Source of the DNA: Casuarina equisetifolia
Taxonomy: Eukaryota > Streptophyta > Magnoliopsida > Fagales > Casuarinaceae
Assembly: GCA_028551475.1 (NCBI GenBank)
Contig: CM052357.1
Location: forward strand, 1,860,001 to 1,924,000
Direction of reading: 5' to 3'
Length of the DNA: 64,000 nt
The position numbers were made by a program, and so were the translations under genes. The notes beneath the pieces are model-generated. The model ran no database searches and had not been told where the DNA came from. It saw only the letters and a list, made by a program, of their open reading frames with translations. Positions 33,369 through 45,460 of the stretch are shown here, one piece after another. Positions within the stretch are counted from its first letter, which is position 1, and each line of letters starts with the position of its first letter.

Positions 33369-35160
33369 CTTCTTCTTCAAAGATTTGGTCAATGGGAGTA
33401 AGTGTTGAAGCCTTCAATTGGATCAGGGTCTCTGTTGAAGTACTGAAAAAGGTCAAGTCTTCAGGCTTTCTTTCTATTCACACTAGGAAACGGCATCTAC
33501 CTTCTTGGCTTGGTACGATCACTTTCAACAAACGATAGAGACTACAATTCTTCACAATGACGCATAGGCTCGAGAGTTTCAACTCGTACACCAAGCATTC
33601 AGTACTTTATTGCATTTAAATGTGTGGATTGAAGAAAGCAGCCAATAAAGATGAGTTGCTTTCAAATTCATCCTTCAAAACTTTTACAAGTTACTTTTGA
33701 AGCCCATAAAGCTATGATAAAGTCGTAGTATGCCACGATTTTCTAGCTGGAACAAGCAAGAATTGTAATTCATTTCATCAAAAAAGAACGATGATTTAGT
33801 ACCTGGGAGAAGAACGATGATTGAGTAGCGGCAACCATTGTTCCACTTTTGAAGTTGAGAAGCAATCTCTATTTTAGTACCTTTTTTAATTCGTAGGCTA
33901 CCTCGGCCGTCACAAGAAAAGGCCATTGCCCATCAAAGTTTTCCTTACCCTACCCAATCATTAAATATTCTATGTCACCACAATTCTCAATGGTTATATT
34001 TCACGGGTTACAAATTTCTTGCAACATACGTCATTGGTGTGAGAGCAGTAAAAATTTTCACTTACAGGTCTTTTAAGAAAAATAACTTTCTTTATGAGAA
34101 TGATCCAAGGAACAAAAGAAAATCATTTTCTTTATTTTATAATTGTTGTTGCCTCGACCAAAAAACCTCCCTTTTGCTCCCATTTATATTATTATCGATT
34201 GCGTCAGCGTGATTTTCTCTCCAAATCTCTAAAATTCTACAAACAGTTACCTCAATTCAGCCATCACCAAAAGTTCTGTTGAGGAATGATCATAACATTT
34301 CTAATCAAAGGAACTCTTTCCTATAGCAGTAACTATTTCATAGTAAATTCCAAATTTTTCTGTTTTCACGGCCTGGACATCTCAACAAAATCGGCCCAAG
34401 CCTGGTTTAACCTCAAGTCTGAGTGTTTTTATATATACCAAAATAAATAAATAAAAAGTTCTGGTTCCACCCACGCTTCCTTCTATCATTGCCAAAACCC
34501 TTTTGAGAAGTTACCGCCCAAAAACAAGAGATTGATTATTACTTTGTATCAGTTTTCTTACTATTTTTATATCTTCTTTTTCAGGTCCACAAGTTTTGTT
34601 TTTAGATGCTACAAAAACCAAAATCCAGTTTTGAAGCTGCATGGGACAGCTCCAGTAGTTCGTTCTTACCTATTCTTTCCAACACCATTTTCCCTCACGA
34701 GGAACCACGTCCGAGCCGAAAATATCGAATATGACTACCGAATCTTTTGTCTAATGACCTCTCACGCGTAACACATAGAGTTCAACTGCACTAGAACGAC
34801 ATATGGAATGTACAAAGTTCTACCTGCAGACAATGAATGCTTATATTAAGATAGGTTCATAGCTTAGAACTATTAAGGATCCACATCTTTTTATCAAGTT
34901 GAGTTAACGTTCTTAAAGGTTTTCTAGTACATATTTTTATCACGATTTGGCAGGAGTCCAAATTAAGGTATTTTAGGTTTATTAGATTATTATTTTTCCT
35001 TTAAATAATAGACTTCAGTGTGAGAGAAACATCATCATACGAGAGTCCAATTTTGAGTTTAATATTTCTCTCTCTGTTTAGATCATGTTTTTTTCTCTTT
35101 ATTCTGCCTTCTTGTTTATTATTCGAAGGCTTGAAGATTGGAGTTCCAAAGCAGTGTCAA
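33369..35160. other. Upstream flank of gene F
   Basis: No gene seen. It matches 8,084-9,750 and 21,528-23,280, then diverges near 35,090. Confidence 0.55.
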
Positions 35161-35171
35161 CCTCCATGAAG

Positions 35172-35300
35172 TTGGTTTTTCTTTTCTTTTTTTTTTTATT
35201 TATTACTATTGGTAAAGGGATATGAGGACTTGAACCGGGACTCTTAAGAATCAGAAATTAATACCTCTTCTACTTAGACATTGGCCTAGTTCTTCATATG
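35172..35300 (-). repeat. Candidate tRNA-derived SINE fragment
   Basis: On the minus strand a box-B-like GGTTCAAGTCC (35,226-35,236) follows a tRNA-like stretch with a possible box A about 50 bp upstream. The segment ends in an A-rich tail (plus-strand T-run at 35,185-35,197). This order is that of a tRNA-derived SINE. It is short and degenerate, and no second copy was found in the window. Confidence 0.35.
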
Positions 35301-35489
35301 GTTGGTTGTTTCTTGTTTGGAGTTGTACTGTTATACGTTGTGAAGGATTTAAATCATTTTCAGGTTTGTCTTGTTTTTATTCCAGTTTTTGTACTTGATT
35401 TTTTTTTTCTAACATGCATGTACTAACCTAGTTATACTGGATTCTGATTCTAGTTGTAGGCTTAGTATCAAAGATGTCGAAACAAAATT

Positions 35490-35660
35490 TACACTTTTTC
35501 TATTTTGTGGAATAATAAATTGTGTTAATATAAATTACAATATAAAATAAAAGAGCATATTTCAGCATTACAAAATTACTACAATTATGAAAAAATAAAA
35601 GTTAAAGACCTCCAAATCTTATTTAGGAAGATTTCATATTTTTAGATGCTTATAGGGTTT
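35490..35660 (-). repeat. LINE/SINE-like 3' end, degenerate copy
   Basis: Shares the family signature (ttaatataaatt, then agcattacaaaatta, then gacctccaaatctta), with the poly-T side eroded. It also overlaps sequence resembling the 3' flank of gene D. Confidence 0.45.
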
Positions 35661-35669
35661 AGTTTCTTA

Positions 35670-36260
35670 TGAACAAAATGTGGTAGAGAGTATTATAGTT
35701 AACAGCAGAAGTGACCAGGACAACTTCGTCTTCCAAGACCTTGTCACTGGGAGTAATGGTGTTGAAACCTTCAGATTGGGTCAGGGTCTCCGTTGAAGTC
35801 GTAAAAAAGGTCAAGTCCTCAGGCTTTCCTGCTATTCACACCATAGAAAATGATATCTACCTCCTTGACTTGGTACTATCATCTTCCAGAAGACGACAGA
35901 GACTACAATCCTTCAGAAGTACGCAGAAGCTCGAGAGTTTTCAGCGCGTACGCCAAGCACTCAGTCTATTACTTCATTGCATTTAAATGTGTGGGTTGAA
36001 GAGTGTAGCCTATAAAGATGAGTTAATTCAAATTTATCAATCAAAACTTTAACAAGTTACTTTTGACGCCCATAAAGCTATGATTCAGTCGTAGTCTGCC
36101 ACGGTTCTGGCAAGAACAAGTAAGAATTCTAATTCATTTTATCAAAAAAGACTGCTGGTGGAAGAACGAGGATTGAGTAGCGGCAATCATCGTTCCCATA
36201 ATAATACCAAATCTTAACGTACTTTGAAAAAGGTTTTTCTACTTATGCACGTCCGAAGCA
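35670..36260 (-). pseudogene. Orphan PLA1 promoter; gene body deleted
   Basis: 35,690-36,200 is a full-length PLA1 promoter by homology to 8,040-8,560, 21,490-22,000 and 33,330-33,850, with a mutated TATA box (agtattatag in place of gtatatatag near 35,685-35,694). Directly to its left lies sequence like the 3' flank of gene D (cttatgaac segment at about 35,668). The whole coding region of about 1.4 kb has been removed between 3' flank and promoter. It marks the right end of the lipase array. Confidence 0.7.
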
Positions 36261-36554
36261 ATCTCTATTTTATTTTTTATTTATTTATAAAAGACTTTAT
36301 TCCGTTGAGAAATGTTATCCTACTGCAAAAAGAAATAACTCTTGGGTTATGTTTAAATTGAAAAAATTCCTCACAATCCAAGGATGCTTATAGCCTCTAC
36401 AATGGTCTAACAATAATGTTCTATTACATCATCAATCGTATGAAGCATATTCTTCTCGTGCAAAGATGCGGGAAGCATTCTCTTCAGAAGACATCCTTCC
36501 TCAAGATCTTTTGGCTATATAAACTCGTCATTGCCTTCATTCTACCTTATCCCC

Positions 36555-36720
36555 TAATAATTTTTTTTCTTTTTTGTAAAAAGGTAAATTATATTAATAA
36601 ATTTTAAAATACAGATATACAAAGAACATGCTCTAATATTATAAAAATTATCATATTTATGAAAAGATAGAAGTTTGAAGCTTTCAAATTTCACTCAAAA
36701 CAACATTTCCTTATCCCCTA
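36555..36720 (-). repeat. LINE/SINE-like 3' end
   Basis: Plus-strand T-rich start, then ggtaaattatattaataaat, aatattataaaaattat and a ttcactcaaaacaacattt block, matching the family seen at 4,927, 48,662 and 51,272. Confidence 0.5.
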
Positions 36721-39135
36721 ACCATTAATTATTACTTCCGTTACTACTTTCTTCTTCCAGAATAATTGCTGTAATATATTGGCAAAGCCCTAACTTCTTT
36801 GCTTGCTTCCCATGCAGCAACAGCATAGTAGGCTCTCTAGGCGAGATGCTTATTACCGGATTCGGTGTGCTTGGATCCTGCTGGATTTCACCTCCGGGAG
36901 CCACTGAACTTGAGACGATAGTTATGGATCCGCGTTGATGAAGCTTATGCCGGAGATGCATGCATTTGCCCGGGGATCTGGCATTGGTTCGGTAGCGTGC
37001 CAAAAGCTTGGCCATTTTGACTGACTTCTTAGGAAGTTCCGAAGCTCACCCATACCATAGCTTGCGAGCACAAACCATAGTTTGGTGGCTCGAGATTTTC
37101 GGGTGCTGCGGCTGGAGAAAAAAAAAACAGTTGGTTGCAATCACTATGAATCCGGCTCTAAGCATCTCCTATAGAGAGCCATTACGGTATGGATGTAAGC
37201 AAAGAAGTTAAGGCTATGCCAATGTGTCAAACCGGGAATTATATGGTCCTGGTCGCATTGGAGAATGGTTTGGATGGGTTCTGGATTATATGGGATAGAC
37301 TCCGGCAAGCGTTGCCGGAGCTTTCCTGGTTCCACTTATTTTCGGACGGGTGTCTCTCGATATTCAGATAATAACAAGCTGGAGATGTCCATGACAGAGT
37401 AGGCCTCAGTTCATGAGATCTCCTTGCAGGCGAGCATGCACGCACGTTCCTTTGTCGAGGATGAAGACCTTTCTTCTTCTGTGATTAATGGTGAGTGCAT
37501 CTGAAGCTTGGTGGAGAGAAATTCAAGCCAGAATTGATACACATGAATGAAAAGAAAAACCAGGTAACAGCTTAGCCAGAAACTCCAGTTGAATGTTTAC
37601 TGTTAAAGAACCAAGGTCCATCGTAAAATCTATAGGTAAGAGAAAAAATATCTTTATCATTAATAAAGTAAGCATCCATTTTCAATGTAAGGTAAGCATC
37701 CTCAACACGTCCCTTCTATAGAGTGAAAGAAACATTACTGGTAAACAAATTGAAAATAGTGAGAGTCCATTCACAATATATCAAGAAAGGGACTATGGCT
37801 CTGATGTATAATAGAAGGCCTAAAGCCCAATTCAAAAACTAACTCATGACTTGTATAGGACAGGGTATCGGAATGGGTCATGCCTAGGTTCTTCCTGTAC
37901 AGGGTTTTATTGGGTTTTTCTTCGGGTTGGGTTCTTTTCACTAAGTTTATGGCCTTCAAAGAAGGCATGCTTGGACTTTGTCTCCCGTCAGCAGCCGATG
38001 CTCAATTCTGTGGTATTTCCTCCTTCAGACACACGTTTTGACATTTATTGCTTTTCATTTTGCTCCAGACGAAACAAAAGCAGTCATTTGTAATCCTTTG
38101 ATGTGAATTCATTATTTCAACCTTTCAAACCCAAAATCTCTCTACTATTTTCTTTTCCTCCCCTTCATCTCAAACGAAAGTTAAACATCTTCCTTTGCTC
38201 TTTCCTCCCCTTCTTCCGGGTCAAATAGAAGCCAAAATTGCATTAAGGTGTTTTTGGAGATTCGTGAAAAGAAAGAAAAGTAGAGAAAAGGAAGAAAGAG
38301 AAATTGTCTTTTCCATGGTGGAAGGAGAGAGAGAGAGAGAGAGAGAAGTTGTTACCCATTGAACCTTAGGCTTAGTCTACACAACCATTAGTGGCTTGCA
38401 TCACGCAATAGTACAGCAAAAACTTCAGAGATAACGTTTCAACATCCAAATCCTTTTCAAGATTTTGATTTTTGTTGGGTTGAATGGTATTGAATTAGAA
38501 AAAAAGATAACTTTCACTTCACTATAATAAGTCCTTCCTACCAAAAGGACATCTCTCATTTTTCCCCTGCACTGTTGCTGACGACGACACTTAGGCTCTC
38601 TCTCCAGCAACAATTTCAACTCCATTATAGTGAAAGGTTTTTTATTGGTCAATAAGTATGTTTTCATGGGTGTCACTGTCAATCATTATCAAATGTCTCA
38701 CGTGCAAAACAAAAAAGAAACCTCTTTTCAACCACCTATATACCATCTCACTTCCTCAGGACCATCTCACCAGCTGAGAGCTACATACCATAGCATTGTT
38801 TGAAGCTCTGCCACCTGCAACGGCTCAGGTCCATTTACCTGAATGCACTTGTTCGAGCCATGTCTCACCCATTGAATCAATTCAGACCTTTGAATTAGGA
38901 CAAGGTCATTTAGGAACTCAACAATACAAATGGATCTATAGAATTTTCCTTTGATATCCTGTGAAACCAGACCAACAATATCTCTACATCATTCTACTAC
39001 ACTTGAACTAACAAAGCAAAACTGCCTCCTCATTTCTGCTGTCCTTAAAGGAAAGTTCACAAATAGAAAAGGAAAAAAGTATTAAAAAAACAAAAACAAA
39101 ACAAGGCAGGTGATTGTAACCCGGAAAAACTGAAG
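36721..39135. other. Unassigned sequence between lipase array and NDC1 gene
   Basis: 36,850-37,460 is less AT-rich than its surroundings. It has a short minus-strand open stretch (37,015-36,725) of unknown nature and a perfect 9-bp stem with a 3-bp loop at 37,300-37,320. At 37,798-37,805 gctctgat followed by tgtataata looks like a decayed minus-strand primer-binding site beside an LTR start, but no second LTR was found. A (GA)n tract lies at about 38,325-38,346. No gene is supported. 38,700-39,135 is probably the NDC1 3' UTR or downstream region. Confidence 0.4.
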
Positions 39136-42100
39136 CTAGCTAGCTCTATAATCGAGGAAAAGACGTAATTTCTGCACAAGGAGCTCACGGGAACCAAAAA
39201 GAGGTTTGCTGCTTATGATCCAATCCTTCTCAAGAAGACCAGCTTTTGCACTATTCTGCATCTCACCGTCGAAAGCAGAAACAACATGGTAGATTGAGGT
39301 CCTCAAAACATCAGCAATGGCATATGCTTTTAAATGAACAGGCCCCGCTCTCTTTTTACCCATTGCACTGTCTATCCTCCGTGTGCTTGACGTTGCCCAT
39401 TTAATTCCAGCCGGCCCCATCATATGTGGGGCGGATTGTATGTTGGTCTTTTTTCCCATGAATGTCTCAACAGCAAGAAGGCAAGACAACAGCGTTGAGA
39501 CGACAGCAGCATTACAACCTGAGAGCTGAGCAACACCAAACCTGTCCTCCTGATGCGAGCATGCAGTGAGTGAAGCAACCGTCCTGGCACACCATGCACA
39601 TAGCTGCGAAAAGAAGGCACCAATTATTGTAGAATTATTCTAATAACTGCCTGAAGCACTGCTCGTAATAAGTTGCACAATTGTGCAAGCAAGTTTTATG
39701 TTTCTTGGTCATTCTCTTTCCTCCCACCCTTTTCATTTCCAAGAAACCATATTTTAGAAGAAAATTATCCAATATAACCAGCTTCTCTATCATTTAATCA
39801 CGTCAAATGCAACAAAAGAGAAACATGGAAATTTTGGGATTGAAATGGTTCTCCAAGCTCCGGTAGTCTGGGTTGGTTGGAGTCCTTGTTATAGGAGAAA
39901 CTGAAATGGATATGCAAGCCATATTATACAGAAACTCAGAATCACTACTAGGGGCCAAATACCTATCCAAGTATTAGATGACATATTTATGCACTTTTTG
40001 CTGAATATGTTAAAGATATCTGCCAGAAATTCCTGCTTATACATCAAGATATTAACTGTATAATAAGATATCCATCGCTAAGAACTAGTGCACTCATATG
40101 CGTTGAGTTCATCTTTTTTTTGGGTCTGATGGAACATATATAAATGACAGAACAGCATGCATTCACCCGCTAAAAAACTGAAAAGGATGGTGCCTGAGCC
40201 AAGAAATAAGGTAAACACTCTGATAATCATGCTATAGAGTTCTAAAAGAAAACCCTTTTGTAGCACCAAATAATTTCAAGACTTCAACAAATCACCAAAA
40301 TCCCTCTACTCCAATGGACAGAACAGCGATTAGTTAGTGTGAATCAATGCAGAGAAGATTCCTGACGCGGAACCATTGAAGAATCCACTGAATGTTATCT
40401 TATTCGTGCAGCTTAGCTGAGTGTAAGAGCAATCCCAACTGATGCAGGATTTTTGAAAACCCATTGTACGAGTCACTGCTCATTACATCAATATCTAAGT
40501 GGAGATGCTGCTCGCGTTTCACAATTTTCTCCAACATCTAAGATAACATTGTAGTTTACATTATCAGATCTCCTCTCTACAATGTTTCCAGTGGCCTCCT
40601 GAATAGTTAATAGAATACAACCTTGTGGGTAGAAAGTTCAGCCTAAAGGTAACTACAACTCATATCCCGTAACTCTTTTGTGTTCTGTCAACTGCAAAGA
40701 AAAATCAATTTTGAAACAATAGGCACTCGGTGATCAGAGGCTCACAGAACACTGCTACTTCATATCCTAAAGTAGTGGGAAACACGTAAACTTGTTTTAA
40801 ATAACAACATCAACAGATCTGTTTCCCTTTCAGCCAGCAAACTCAATCAGCATTCTAACTGAAAATCTCTATGAGGTAAATCTTCCACTCAATGTGCATT
40901 ATAATATGAACAAAGAGACAGCAATTATTTGGGAATAAATGGATCATGGTACCCACAATTATGAGGAAAATGAGACATGTACGTGCATCTAGGAATAAAG
41001 ACTACAATTGTGATCAGTGGAGAATATATTGTTTAGACACAGAGAAGTACGCACAACAGTTCGACTCCTGCTTGGTGCTTCGTTATTGATTAAAGCCAAA
41101 AATAATGCAGCATTATCACTTTAGTTGGCAAAGGGATCTACCCTGTTGGCAGAAAGTGCTAGAGTTGGTAGAAAGTTGATGCAAGTTTCAGACCCCCTTT
41201 CAACAATATTATTTTTAATCCCATTATTAAAGGCCTTAGAATTAAAATTTTCTATTTCAGAACTTGTGGAAGGTATGACACTTGAACACGAAAAGGCCAA
41301 GTAGCAGCACTGTCATCCAGAAGGTCCTGGGAAAGTCCTACAACTCTTGGAGAGATTATAATTCAACACAAATTTAGTATATTCCTAAAGACACTAGCAA
41401 CATTATATGAATTAAGAAACCAAAGAAAATCCATGTAAATGTTCAAAACAAGATAACACAGGGCAAGCTCCAAAACGCAATACATACACAAAAATAGATT
41501 TATGTACACGCAACTAAAGTTACAAGTGTAACAGAGTTCTGTACCTGAAAGTTGTTCAGTGCTTCACAGTTCTTGGTCTCTAGATGTGATTCAGCCGGTG
41601 AGCGTAACTGGTTGGATATTTCGGAGGTTTTATCAACACTACTTTCCAAAGCTTCAGCCAACTTTGATGCAAGCTCTTCCAAAGGCTTCAAGCATACAGC
41701 TATGACTCTTTTGTAAGTCTCACTAGTTTCTTCAAAAAAGGCAGCTCGTCGCCATGTATCAACATTATTTTCACAAACCATACACAGATCAAGATATGCA
41801 AGATACTGTAGAAGAGAACTTCTGTTGCTCTCCTCCAGAGCAACAAGGAGATGTTCGCTTGGATTCATTTCTGCTGCTGCAGATCCTTTCGGTGGTGCAA
41901 ACATGAACCTCTTTGTATGTATCACCTACTTTTACACATTGTGCAAAGCAATTAGGCCAATACCATAATGACTAAATTTTAATTGAAGAGGCAAGGACAG
42001 ACACAGCAATTGCACAAATAACAAAATCTAAATGATCGAATAATAAATGTTATTGCCAAAAACGCCTCCAAACATTACAGGTTAAAGATTATGCCAAAAT

Positions 42101-45100
42101 ACAGTGTCTAGTGCATTAAAATCAACTAAATTCTCATTAAGTCTTCATTAATAGCAACAGGAAAGAAATATTTGGTCAAAGACCTTGTGGTTAAAATAGA
42201 AACTGATGAGACCATGGAATTATTGGTACTTCACAACCTTATTTTGTGGCTTACATGCAACATCACGGTAGAGTTGAAATCTAATACAGTTTCAAAGAAA
42301 AATCATTAGAAGCCCACAGCCAAAGTGTTTTTGATTTGGTTTTTCATATCATAAGCAATGGTTTGTTTTTCAACAAGCTAAAGATCCATAATTTATATCA
42401 AACTCCTGTAAATTAAGGTCAGTTTGATAATCGAGTCCATCTACACCTTTGAAAGTGTTGGTAAGTGTCTTTATTGGATTGTGCTAGATCCTCAGTTTAG
42501 CAGACAAATTAGAAATCCAGACACTACCATTCCTTAATATATATGTCCAAGGCACTCAAGAGAATTCAGCAAGTATGATAACAAAATGTTGAATTTTACT
42601 GTGGTGAGGTCGCAAAAAGTGTTCTTTCTTGCTTCTTTCTCTTCTCCTTTAGTTTACATGAAACTGTTCATAGAAACAGTTTAAAGCCCCTGAGCAACCA
42701 TAAACATCTCTCTTTTGTCGCATATTTACAACCACAAAGTCAGATCCATTCTCCGTTACCCTTTGAAAGCCTAAAATCAGTTTCATATTGCAAATCAACC
42801 TGTTAAAACACCCTAAAATCAAAAACTTATACCACTGCAGAAAATTCTCTCGGGTCATTTCCCTAGTCTAAACTTCTTCCATCAATCAAAATCAAGTCTC
42901 TTCAATCCATAATTTACTCTAAAAATTCTAAACCTTACTTTTCAAATCCTACAGTAGATCTACATGTTCTCCTTCTACAGACCTAATACAAGCACATGCA
43001 GAAAGGTTCCACTTTAAAACTTATATTTGTATGTCTTTCACCGCTAAATTGGATGGTAAAAGATGCCCATCCACAGCATGTGAAACATCAAGAAAATGGT
43101 TGAGAAGTATCCCAGCAGCACACATAAAAAAAATACAAGAAAGTTTGCAATATTGGAAAGACTACAAAATTGAACATCAGAAGGAGGACTAATAAGACAG
43201 ATGACAACAAACATTACATTATAAATTCTATAATGCATCACTTCTCACTCACTTATACTTTTCCTGCCTCTCTTTTGGTAGAAAACTCTTTTCTCGTCTT
43301 CCTTCAAAGGCTTATAGGCAAGAAGGTGAAGAATTTCGCCACATAAATCTGGAAGGCCGGGACAATAGTTTTTACCCCACTTTAAATTTTCTACATTCAT
43401 TTCTTTACATTTTAATGCACCAAAATTTTCTGTTTGATTAATCATATCCCGGAGATTATTTGAAAAGAAAATTACAGCAACAAATTGTAGCAATTATGAT
43501 GATGCAAACATCATCCAACGTTGAAATATATCAATGCTTCAGAAGAACCTTAAAAGGCCAAATAATACTGAAAATAAAAAATAAAAAATAAAATCAACTA
43601 AGGAAAATGTCTAAAGAGAGCCAACCCGATGCAAATGGTGACTTAATTCCCAGCAGAGGAACACTGCAAAACTTCCAATGCAGAAGATTATCTGCTCGGC
43701 AATTAACTGTCTCAGTGTAACCTGGCTCTTTAAGGGAGATCGCAGAACTGCTCCTAGAAAAGCTGAAAAAAGGTAAGCCAACCCAGAAAGCTTGAGGGCA
43801 CACGTAGTGGCTGAAGGGAGCCCCATCTTGAAGCTGAAGAAAGGTGGACGCTGTTGCAATGAGTGATTAAATTAATGACCGTGAGTATCATGACTAGGAA
43901 ACAAAGCACTTGAGAATACCATGACAATCTAATTTACAATTCTGAACAGCAACCTAGTCCAACACACAAACAATGAATTCTCAAACACTAAAATGAACTT
44001 GATTTTGCCAGACTGTAGGCATATTAGAACAAAGTAACAGAAGAAGTTTGAGATTCACAATTATATATTTTGGTCAACAAAATGTGCGCCATGGTGTAGA
44101 AAGAACAACACAAAAATCAGAAAGCACCCAAATGTCTTTCAACCACCAATCAAGAAAAAACATAGGGCAAAACTGCAGTAATTACTGATCAAAACAGTAC
44201 CACAAACTTGCCATATCATCACCAGAAAACTTTCAAGGACGAAATGCAAATACAATGTCAATAGCCCCAAAACATAGGCATCAGAATCAAAACTGGAAAA
44301 ATTTAGGGCAGCAGAACTCGAAACCACCTACGCATCATAGTTTCCCGGCATCACCAGCAAGACTATTCGGTAAATTGAAGACTAGACATCAGTTACTCTT
44401 ATAAACTCTAAGCTTAGAGGACTAAGGATTAAACTGAAAAACAGAGAGAAAACTTCGTTTAGTTTTTGTCCTTTGTGGTGCCAAGGAGGTAATCGACCAA
44501 AATTCAGGCAAGTAACTTGCACGTGTTGTAGAAAATCAGTTCCTCTTAAGGATAAAATGGTCTCCTTCATTGGAGCTCGTATACCTTCCAAAATCTAATT
44601 TAAAATAACGCCCTTTTTACATTGTAACCATGGAAACCAAAGTGGCAGGGTACTTCAAAGAGCATAACAAAAAATATGCCTAGCACAAGTGTTTAAGTAG
44701 CTTGAGGGGTTACTCTCTTCTATGTCTAAAACCAGCAAAACAAGAAACACTATCGTAGTACAAAATCTTTAAAAGTCCGAAAATTTTCTCTTCTCACTCC
44801 AGCTTTTGTTAGCATCCAAACAGAGCATAGACCCAAAAGGATTCAGCAGAAAACAAACAAATCCTGCCCATACACACCCACACTAACCTGGATAATGGGA
44901 AACTCCACAACCCATCTGCGCTTATAAACATACACCAACCCGTAAAGCAGACCAACGCTGAAGCCTCGAACCGCCCACTCAACATTAAAGCCGATGGATT
45001 TCACCCAGCACATCGAAACCATACCTAGCAATCCTGATATGGCACACGCCGCCACAAAAAGCGCAAAGCTTAGAGAAAACTTAGCCCGGAGGCGAAAATC

Positions 45101-45460
45101 GACGGGCACCGACGCTGATGAGTCCGAGACAAGAACTAAGCGAGCGAGGCCCATTATGAGCTCCCAAGGGTAGGCCGGGCGGTGGGGGTGTGGAGAGGAG
45201 ACGAGCGAGAGAGAGGCAGAGAACAAGAGCTGTGAGAGGTGGAAAAAGAAGAACGTGAAGAGGGTAATCAGCGACGGAGCATAAGAGAGTAATGGGTTTC
45301 TTCTACCACCACTCCCAGCAGTAGAAGCAGAAGCGCTAATGGCGAAGGCGGAAATGAATGTTTTGAAGAGGAGAAAGACGGCGGACGAGGGAATGGACTG
45401 CCATATGAGGAATCCTAGGAAGCGGTTCTTGACGATCACCTCCGGCGTTGTTGACGACAT
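39136..45460 (-). CDS. NDC1: Nucleoporin NDC1 (transmembrane nuclear-pore protein)
   Basis: Family role: NDC1 anchors nuclear pore complexes in the pore membrane. Four exons are read on the minus strand: 45,460-44,888, 43,850-43,626, 41,925-41,545 and 39,603-39,136, all joining in phase 0 and giving 548 residues plus stop, about the plant family length. Splice sites: CAG/GTTAGT, acceptors ACAG, GTAG and CGCAG, donors CGG/GTTGGC (weak) and CAG/GTACAG. The N-terminal half has about six membrane segments ([16 protein letters not shown] opening; last ending in [11 protein letters not shown]). The C-terminal half is soluble, with the conserved [10 protein letters not shown] and [10 protein letters not shown] segments and the end [10 protein letters not shown]. 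The ATG at 45,460 fits the family; the codon 12 bases upstream is GTG. No stop interrupts it, so it appears functional. Confidence 0.93.

Larger units (their letters stand above)
28300..36300. repeat. Unit 3 of the segmental tandem duplication (incomplete on the right)
   Basis: Seen: collinear with the first half of units 1 and 2. It contains relic P3, gene F and the long upstream flank of F, then leaves the pattern near 35,100. It ends in an orphan promoter relic (35,670-36,260) instead of a B-type gene. It keeps the uninterrupted form of the site that carries the Copia element in unit 1 (about 30,135-30,155). Confidence 0.8.

Noticed and set aside
1-36300. A multi-gene biosynthetic cluster of different enzymes
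   Set aside because: Every recognisable host gene in the region is a copy of the same lipase; no partner enzyme, transporter or regulator was found.
36725-37015. 96-codon open frame as a gene
   Set aside because: The start region is preceded by a stop in frame and no family is recognised. Kept only as part of an unusual-composition finding.
42649-44591. Open stretches within NDC1 introns (42,649-42,858, 43,044-43,241 and 44,139-44,591) as extra exons
   Set aside because: The four exons called join in phase and already give the full family length and conserved segments; these stretches match nothing in the protein.
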